From the NCBI GenBank assembly GCA_964374115.1, contig CAYJXK010000030.1, forward strand, positions 1-11,519: a stretch of 11,519 bases of DNA. The letters are read 5' to 3'. This DNA is from CAYJXK01 sp964374115. Its GTDB lineage: Bacteria; Patescibacteriota; Patescibacteriia; Magasanikbacterales; UBA922. Positions 6,867-11,519 of this stretch are shown here, one piece after another; position 1 is the stretch's first letter, and every line of letters begins with the position of its first letter. The translations under genes and the position numbers were made by a program. The notes under the pieces are model-generated. The model worked only from the letters and a program-made list of their open reading frames with translations, searched no databases and was not told the DNA's origin.

Positions 6867-7562
6867 ATGCGCACCAAATCTTTCAAAATACTTTCTGTCG
6901 GCGGCTCTATCATTATCCCAAAAACTGGTTTTGATATTTTATTTCTCAAAAGATTTTGCGTGCTTATACGGAGACATATTCGAGAAGGATCGAAATTTAT
7001 TCTTGTGATTGGGGGCGGCGGGACGTGTCGGGCGTATCAGGATGCATTGTCAAAAGTGCGCACGGTCACAAACATGGATCTTGATTGGCTGGGAATTTCG
7101 ACGACACGATTCAACGCGACATTTGTGAGATTTCTCTTCAAAGAAGAGGCGGCAAGCGAGATTGTGTTGAATCCCACCAAACGGATTCACACACGGGCGC
7201 CTCTGCTTATCGCCGCAGGATTCGAGCCAGGACATTCGACGGATATGGATGCTGTTCTTCTGGCGAAAACATATACGGCAAAGGAAATCATAAATCTTTC
7301 AAATATTGATGGGGCGTATACGAAAGACCCACATCGATATAAAGACGCAAAAAAAATCTCCATGATCCATTGGAGAGATTTTCGAAAAAATATTGTTGGG
7401 ACGACATGGCGCGCAGGCGCTCATGTGCCGTTTGACCCAGTTGCCAGTCGTGAAGCAGAGCGACTTAAGCTCACGGTGCATATTTTGAAAGGAACAAATC
7501 TCTCAGAGGTAGATCGAGCCTTGAGGGGGCAGAAGCATCATGGGACGGTTGTGAGTGGATGA
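6867..7562 (+). CDS. pyrH: Archaeal-type UMP kinase (amino acid kinase family)
   Basis: It is predicted to phosphorylate UMP to UDP with ATP, in pyrimidine nucleotide synthesis. The amino acid kinase fold is clear: KILSVGGSI (7-15), a glycine-rich VIGGGGTCRAY (47-57), LDWLGISTTRFNA (72-84), AAGFEPGHSTDMDAVLLA (116-133), NLSNIDGAYTKDPHRY (143-158) and RAGAHVPFDPVA (182-193). GGGTxRxY, LDxLGI and PGxSTD match archaeal UMP kinases, whereas bacterial PyrH has GGGNLFRG and PFFTTD. I chose ATG 6867 (231 residues), 4 bp after the upstream stop. A start at 6840 would overlap the PF04020 gene and add nine residues not typical of the family. The product could be another member of the family, but the UMP kinase motifs fit best. 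Whether a bacterial-type pyrH exists elsewhere in the genome is not visible here. Confidence 0.8.
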   Translation: MRTKSFKILSVGGSIIIPKTGFDILFLKRFCVLIRRHIREGSKFILVIGGGGTCRAYQDALSKVRTVTNMDLDWLGISTTRFNATFVRFLFKEEAASEIVLNPTKRIHTRAPLLIAAGFEPGHSTDMDAVLLAKTYTAKEIINLSNIDGAYTKDPHRYKDAKKISMIHWRDFRKNIVGTTWRAGAHVPFDPVASREAERLKLTVHILKGTNLSEVDRALRGQKHHGTVVSG

Positions 7563-7593
7563 GCAAAGGATGTGCCTATGTTTTATCAGTGGA

Positions 7594-8304
7594 TCATTTT
7601 ACTTCGCGTCGCAATCGCCACATCACCACAAAAAATTCCATAATATCTTTTTTCGACAATTTTGATTTTCCGTTTTGCCGGTCAAGAAATGTGACCGGTA
7701 TTTCTTTTATAGAAAATCCCATGCGTTCACTGCGAAAGAGCATTTCTTCTTGAAACGCGTAGCCATTACTTTTGATTGTCTCGAGTCGGATTGCTTGGAA
7801 GACTTTGCGATGGTAGCATCGGAATCCAGACGTGACATCATGGGTTTTGATGCCAAGGAGCTGTCGCGCAAACCACATGGCGCTCGCGCTCATGACTCTC
7901 CGGATCCACCCCCAGCCAATAATACGTCCACCTTGAATTTTTCGTGAACCGATTACGACATCCACAGTTTGGCTTGCCTCGAGAAGGTGTGGAATGTCCT
8001 GTGGATCATGAGAAAAATCGGCGTCCATCTGAATGACACGCTCTGCTCCTCGGCCGAGCGCTTCTTGAAATCCTCGGATATACGCGCTCCCGAGACCTTG
8101 TTTACCTTCCCGAAGAACAAGATGTACTCGCGTGTCTTTTTTTATGCATTCTTTTACTTTTTCAGCAGTTCCATCTGGTGACGCATCATCCACAACAATA
8201 ACGTGATCAAGCATCAACGGGAGACTCAGTATCTTTTCAATCAAAGGCACAATGTTGTGTTTTTCATTGTACGTAGGGATGACGATGCACACTTTTTGAT
8301 TCAT
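7594..8304 (-). CDS. Family 2 glycosyltransferase, DPM1-like polyprenol-phosphate sugar transferase
   Basis: It is predicted to move a sugar (mannose or glucose) from a nucleotide donor to a polyprenyl phosphate at the cytoplasmic membrane face. The GT-A core is clear: VCIVIPTYNEKHNI (5-18), VIVVDDASPDGT (35-46), GKQGLGSAYIRGF (67-79), the metal-binding QMDADFSHDP (92-101), GSRKIQGG (119-126) and DVTSGFRCY (156-164). NGYAFQEEM (180-188) and EIPVTFLDRQNGKSKLS (201-217) are typical of DPM1/DPMS. At 236 residues it is the soluble short form without the C-terminal membrane helices of longer relatives. I chose ATG at 8304, where the fold begins and where it overlaps the tsaE stop as ATGA. A longer reading from 8409 would add 35 residues inside tsaE. 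Donor and acceptor specificity cannot be read. The gene converges on the UMP kinase gene, 31 bp away. Confidence 0.88.
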   Translation of the reverse strand: MNQKVCIVIPTYNEKHNIVPLIEKILSLPLMLDHVIVVDDASPDGTAEKVKECIKKDTRVHLVLREGKQGLGSAYIRGFQEALGRGAERVIQMDADFSHDPQDIPHLLEASQTVDVVIGSRKIQGGRIIGWGWIRRVMSASAMWFARQLLGIKTHDVTSGFRCYHRKVFQAIRLETIKSNGYAFQEEMLFRSERMGFSIKEIPVTFLDRQNGKSKLSKKDIMEFFVVMWRLRREVK

Positions 8305-8744
8305 ACGCTGAAGGGGAGGGTAATAGACCGCTTGGTCTCCCGCTCTGTCTCGAGCAAAAGCGTCTTTACTGTTTTCGAATGCAGAAGCGGAAAAAGAATC
8401 GCAGGCCACTCGATGATTGAAAGTGTGTCTGGCTTCGCAAGGTAATCTTCTATTCCAATATCAATGAGCTCCTCGAGTGTGCGGACTCGATAGCAGTCAA
8501 TGTGGATAAGAGTGTGAATTCCCTGTATTGTTTTTGGTAGGGGATAGATATTCATGAGAGTAAATGTAGGGCTTACAATAATATTTTTTACTCCCAAACC
8601 GTGCGCGATGCCTTTGACAAACGTTGTTTTTCCCGCACCGAGCTCACCGTCGAGACATACACAATCCCCGCCACGAAGACGCCGAACAAATAATTCTCCC
8701 AGATATCTTGATTCTTTTTCAGAGTGTGTGGTATACTTTTTCAT
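8301..8744 (-). CDS. tsaE: TsaE, ATPase for tRNA t6A37 modification
   Basis: TsaE is the P-loop ATPase that works with TsaB, TsaC and TsaD in making threonylcarbamoyladenosine at position 37 of ANN-decoding tRNAs. The 147-residue protein has Walker A GELGAGKTT (33-41, with K39), SPTFTLMN (58-65), the family motif HIDCYR (81-86, with D83), the segment LIDIGIEDYL (93-102) and IIEWP (110-114, with E112 and W113). Length and motif order match the family. The start at 8744 is supported by GGAGGGG about 10 nt upstream on the minus strand. An upstream ATG at 8813 would add 23 residues not typical of TsaE. Its stop overlaps the start of the glycosyltransferase gene in an ATGA, so translation is probably coupled. 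It diverges from the STAS-like gene across 69 bp that must carry promoters for both. Confidence 0.93.
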   Translation of the reverse strand: MKKYTTHSEKESRYLGELFVRRLRGGDCVCLDGELGAGKTTFVKGIAHGLGVKNIIVSPTFTLMNIYPLPKTIQGIHTLIHIDCYRVRTLEELIDIGIEDYLAKPDTLSIIEWPAILFPLLHSKTVKTLLLETERETKRSITLPFSV

Positions 8745-8813
8745 ACTTTCTTCCCCTCCAAAACAAAATCCGAATATCATCACAGTCACCCACGGGTTCC
8801 TCACAAGTCGCAT
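8745..8813. promoter_or_regulatory. Divergent control region between tsaE and the STAS-like gene
   Basis: Two genes start outward from this 69-bp gap, so both promoters should lie here or just inside the coding ends. On the minus strand the tsaE ribosome binding site (GGAGG) is visible. I could not find a convincing -35/-10 pair for either direction, and no Shine-Dalgarno precedes ATG 8814. Confidence 0.4.
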
Positions 8814-9218
8814 ATGCCATCCAAAGAATATTTTTTTGAATCAATCGGAACAAGTATCACGGATTATGAAGACGGTCGATTGAAAATCGTCTATGGTCGT
8901 CCTGCCCATGATGTGCAAGAGGTCTTGGATCAAGGTGAGTGGATCAAAAAAATGATCGCGGAAATTTATGCGTCTCACGGATTGCCACTCCGCATTCTTG
9001 CTGATCTCGAGAAATTGCAACAGGTCACTCTTGATGATCGTTCACGAGCGCTCTACAGGGAAATGATGGAACAAGAATATATCAATAAGATCGCGATTGT
9101 CGGTGATGCTTTTAGTTTTACCAAAGTGATGACACTCCTACTTCTCCTTACGGGAAAACGTAATCGGGTACGATTCTTTTTCAATATCGCAGAAGCGCGA
9201 CAATGGATCGGGTGGTAA
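8814..9218 (+). CDS. Small STAS/SpoIIAA-like domain protein
   Basis: This 134-residue soluble protein has no signal peptide or membrane helix. The middle and C-terminal parts follow the pattern of SpoIIAA-like/STAS folds: a strand ending in ILADLEKL (61-68), an acidic helix region VTLDDRSRALYREMM (71-85), a strand NKIAIVGDAF (91-100), a helix VMTLLLLLTG (105-114) and a final VRFFFNIAEARQWI (119-132). The last part is the 'FF....EA..WL' ending of that family. The role is unknown: STAS domains often bind partners in signalling or regulate transporters and kinases. I chose ATG 8814 because the longer reading from 8724 runs back into tsaE and adds a low-complexity head. It diverges from tsaE and converges on glyA with 9 bp between stops. 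The family call is by pattern, with moderate certainty. Confidence 0.65.
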   Translation: MPSKEYFFESIGTSITDYEDGRLKIVYGRPAHDVQEVLDQGEWIKKMIAEIYASHGLPLRILADLEKLQQVTLDDRSRALYREMMEQEYINKIAIVGDAFSFTKVMTLLLLLTGKRNRVRFFFNIAEARQWIGW

Positions 9219-9227
9219 GTCATCGGA

Positions 9228-10505
9228 TCAGTAAGACGGTAGAGGAAATGACGCGCAGAGTTCCTCTACATCAGCCCGAATATGCGCGAGTTCTTCCGCA
9301 TCATCCGCACTTTGCAAAGCGCGGTCAATACATGACGCGACGAATCGTATTTCTTTTTCTTTCATACCCCGTGTCGTGAGAGCCGGGGTTCCAAGGCGTA
9401 TGCCGGATGGATCGTACGGTTTTCGTGTATCAAACGGGACCGTATTTTTATTTACCGTAATTCCTGCTTTGCCAAGCGCTGTTTCGCCATTTTTTCCACT
9501 GATGTTTTTATTCGTGAGATCCACAAGCAGGAGATGATTATCTGTTCCCCCTGTGACGAGTTCGTACTTTCGACTCAAAAGTTCTTCTGCCAATATTTTC
9601 GCGTTTATGACAATTTGTTTTGCGTATATTTTGAATTCTGGCTGCATTGCCTCGAGAAGCGCGACGGCAATCGCCGCTGTTTGGTGATTATGCGGACCTC
9701 CCTGAATTCCAGGGATAATCGCGCGGTCAATGAGCGTGGGGAGGTTTTCTTTTATCCGCTCTGCTTTTTTGAGTGGCGCGGATGGATTGCCATTACATAG
9801 GATCATTGCTCCCCGAGGGCCGCGGAGTGTCTTGTGCGTCGTAGTGGTGACAACATCGGCAATGCCCACAGGACTGGGGTGAACTCCGCCCGCAATGAGG
9901 CCGGCAATGTGGCTGACATCTGCGAGCAGCCATGCGCCTACTTCGTCAGCGATTTCTCGAAATGTTTCCCAGTGGTAGACGCGAGGATAAGCGGTCGCAC
10001 CAACGACAATGAGTTTTGGTTTGTGTTCTCGCGCAAGATTTCTCATCCCGTCCACATCCACATAGCCATCAGGTCGGGCCGTGTATTGCACACTCTTGTA
10101 TATGGTTCCTGAATAATTCACAGGCAGTCCATGGGTCATATGGCCGCCGTGGAAGAGATTGAGGCCCATGAGTGTGTCTCCAGGGTTAAGAAGAGCAAAA
10201 TAGACCGCGATATTGGCAGGACAACCTGAATGCGGCTGAACATTTGCATGAGTAGAACCGAACAATTTTTTTGCTCGATCTCGCGCGAGATTTTCTATAG
10301 CGTCAATATGTTCACATCCACCATAATAGCGCATGCCGGGATACCCTTCTGAATATTTATCAGTGAGGCGTGATCCGAGGGCTTCGAGAACAGCAAGGGA
10401 TGTATGATTTTCTGAAGGGATCATTTCGAGGCCTTCTGATTGTCGTTTTATTTCTTTTTGGATGAGGGAGTATATTTCAGGATCTGCGTGTTCAAGTGTT
10501 TTCAT
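9228..10505 (-). CDS. glyA: Serine hydroxymethyltransferase
   Basis: This PLP enzyme converts serine and tetrahydrofolate to glycine and 5,10-methylene-THF, the main source of one-carbon units. At 425 residues it is of bacterial length. It shows EMIPSENHTS (27-36), KYSEGYPGMRYYGG (50-63), the PLP-phosphate loop QPHSGCPAN (90-98), HGGHMTHG (119-126), ADVSHIAGL (195-203, with D196 and H199), the PLP lysine motif TTTTHKTLRGPRG (220-232, K225), GGPHNHQ (269-275) and GIRLGTPALTTRG (368-380) with R370 for the substrate carboxylate. One deviation is that the phosphate loop reads SGCPAN, where bacterial enzymes usually have SGSQAN, so a phosphate-contacting Ser is Cys95. The rest is canonical, so activity is likely. 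The gene diverges from the EamA transporter across a short promoter region and has no close partner on its strand. Confidence 0.95.
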   Translation of the reverse strand: MKTLEHADPEIYSLIQKEIKRQSEGLEMIPSENHTSLAVLEALGSRLTDKYSEGYPGMRYYGGCEHIDAIENLARDRAKKLFGSTHANVQPHSGCPANIAVYFALLNPGDTLMGLNLFHGGHMTHGLPVNYSGTIYKSVQYTARPDGYVDVDGMRNLAREHKPKLIVVGATAYPRVYHWETFREIADEVGAWLLADVSHIAGLIAGGVHPSPVGIADVVTTTTHKTLRGPRGAMILCNGNPSAPLKKAERIKENLPTLIDRAIIPGIQGGPHNHQTAAIAVALLEAMQPEFKIYAKQIVINAKILAEELLSRKYELVTGGTDNHLLLVDLTNKNISGKNGETALGKAGITVNKNTVPFDTRKPYDPSGIRLGTPALTTRGMKEKEIRFVASCIDRALQSADDAEELAHIRADVEELCASFPLPSY

Positions 10506-10527
10506 ATGTATGTTTCTTAGCCTGCCT

Positions 10528-10557
10528 ATGATATCATCAAAGCGAAAATAACCGCAA
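10528..10557 (-). promoter_or_regulatory. Candidate glyA promoter with palindromic -10 region
   Basis: On the minus strand TTGCGG (plus-strand 10552-10557) and TATCAT (plus-strand 10528-10533) are separated by 18 bp and lie 22 bp upstream of the glyA ATG. The -10 matches consensus at 5 of 6 positions, while the -35 matches at only 3 of 6. The -10 lies in the palindrome ATGATATCAT (10528-10537), which on the plus strand also reads TATGAT (10527-10532), a possible -10 for the divergent transporter gene. Confidence 0.35.
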
Positions 10558-10567
10558 TACCTTGCAT

Positions 10568-11470
10568 ATGCTCTGGATTCTTCTTGCCATCAGTTCCCAC
10601 TTTTTTTGGGCGCTTGTTAACCTTGGCGACAAATATATCGTGAGCCATCGAGTAAGAAATCCGTATGTGTACATGATGTGGCTCGGCTTATTTGGGATTC
10701 TCCTTTCGATATGTTTTATCCCATTTGTGGATTTTTTTATTCCACCTCTCCATCTGTTACTCTTGTTATTGTTTGCAGGGAGCACATATTTCTTTGGCGG
10801 CCTTCCATATATTCGAGCAATGCAACTTGAGGAGCCAACGCGTGTGAATGTCTGGTGGAATTTGATCCCGATTTTCATCTTGCTCATCGAGGTTTTTTTG
10901 TTAAAACGTACATTTAGCGGTATAGAATTTGCCGCTTTTTTTGTTCTCATATTCGGAGCAGTTGTTGGTTCGATCCATGTGAGAAGAGGCGCAGTATTTT
11001 TTTCCCGAGCATTTTTTTATATGGTTGCAGCAGGCATTACTTTCGCGATCGCTATCGTCACCATTGATTATGTCACGCAATTTGTTTCTTTTTGGGTTAC
11101 GTTTATTTGGACAAACATTTTTTCTTTTTTATCATCATTGTCGCTTTTATGTTTTGCATCAATACGCAAAGAGTATAGAGAAGGATTTCGAACACTTGAT
11201 ATGATCGGCAAAAGTGGCGTTATTGGAGTAAGTATATTTGAACATATCGGAATACTCCTCAACCATTGGGCACTTTTCCTTGGTTCCCCGACACTCATAC
11301 TGTCGCTTGAAGGGACACAGGTATTGTTTGTATTTTTTATTGCCACCACGTTGTCCTTTCTTGCTCCACGGGTAATGAAAGAAGAGATAGATAAGGGGAA
11401 TCTCCTTGTGAAAATAAGCGCTATAGCGCTTATGCTTATAGGCATACTGCTTCTTCGTCATACCTACTGA
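10568..11470 (+). CDS. EamA-like (DMT superfamily) ten-helix membrane transporter
   Basis: The 300-residue, very hydrophobic protein has about ten predicted membrane helices in two halves of five, the layout of EamA/drug-metabolite transporters. The first half opens with LWILLAISSHFFWALVNLGD (2-21) and has LPYIRAMQLEEPTRVN (about 79-94), like the family's 'A....P......' helix end. The second half starts near residue 140 and ends with a helix at about 282-296 followed by RHTY. The conserved-type segment LNHWALFLGSPTLILSLEG (about 232-250) resembles the region in EamA repeats where helix pairs meet. Substrate cannot be read. I chose ATG 10568; a TTG six bases earlier (10562) would add two residues. 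No Shine-Dalgarno is visible. It is transcribed away from glyA. Confidence 0.8.
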   Translation: MLWILLAISSHFFWALVNLGDKYIVSHRVRNPYVYMMWLGLFGILLSICFIPFVDFFIPPLHLLLLLLFAGSTYFFGGLPYIRAMQLEEPTRVNVWWNLIPIFILLIEVFLLKRTFSGIEFAAFFVLIFGAVVGSIHVRRGAVFFSRAFFYMVAAGITFAIAIVTIDYVTQFVSFWVTFIWTNIFSFLSSLSLLCFASIRKEYREGFRTLDMIGKSGVIGVSIFEHIGILLNHWALFLGSPTLILSLEGTQVLFVFFIATTLSFLAPRVMKEEIDKGNLLVKISAIALMLIGILLLRHTY

Positions 11471-11500
11471 CTCTTAACACGTACCTCAACACTACAACCT

Positions 11501-11519
11501 ATGATTTTGGTCACCTTCT
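11501..11519 (+). CDS. Possible start of the next gene (5' fragment)
   Basis: An ATG at 11501 lies 30 bp after the transporter stop and reads MILVTF to the window edge with no stop. The spacing matches the packing elsewhere in the window, and the residues look like a first beta strand. Only six codons are visible, so this is tentative and no family can be named. Confidence 0.3.

Noticed and set aside
7563..7593. Possible terminator between the convergent UMP kinase and glycosyltransferase genes
   Set aside because: No inverted repeat with a T-run could be found in the 31 bases; the gaps at 9219-9227 and after 11470 also lack a hairpin.
8724..8813. Upstream extension of the STAS-like gene
   Set aside because: It overlaps the tsaE coding start and would add a His/Ser/Pro-rich head with no similarity to the fold.

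Overview
The window looks like part of a genome from the Candidate Phyla Radiation (Patescibacteria), probably a Parcubacteria-type lineage, with moderate GC. This is an inference from style. Genes are packed tightly with 4-12 bp gaps or short overlaps, most starts lack a Shine-Dalgarno sequence, and the surface proteins are of the dockerin and thrombospondin-type-3 kinds common in that group. ComEC is split over two genes, UMP kinase is of archaeal type, and MutY has no iron-sulfur cluster. No tRNA, rRNA, CRISPR array, transposase or prophage module was seen, and no gene-free stretch exceeds 100 bases.

Layout: positions 1-7562 hold eight genes on the plus strand. They are the 3' end of an unrecognised gene, an exported beta-propeller-like protein with a C-terminal dockerin-like module, the ComEC DNA channel, a separate membrane-anchored ComEC-type metallo-beta-lactamase, and an exported membrane-anchored protein with a long acidic calcium-binding TSP3 repeat rod. 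These are followed by a MutY-like adenine glycosylase, a small four-helix membrane protein (PF04020) and an archaeal-type UMP kinase. From 7594 the strands alternate: tsaE and a DPM1-like glycosyltransferase run on minus with an ATGA overlap, a small STAS/SpoIIAA-like protein diverges from tsaE on plus, glyA is on minus, and a ten-helix EamA-type transporter diverges from glyA on plus. A possible next gene begins at 11501.

How the genes may work together: the first half is envelope-centred. The two ComEC pieces would form the inner-membrane DNA uptake channel and its external MBL domain, and they lie between two exported proteins whose predicted folds both depend on calcium. The mutY / PF04020 / UMP kinase group is tightly linked but functionally mixed, as is the tsaE / glycosyltransferase pair (t6A tRNA modification and polyprenol-linked sugar transfer). 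glyA supplies one-carbon units. No clearly new multi-gene system can be demonstrated from sequence alone. The strongest oddities are the cluster-less MutY with a non-Nudix C-terminus, the split comEC between calcium-binding surface proteins, and the archaeal-type UMP kinase.
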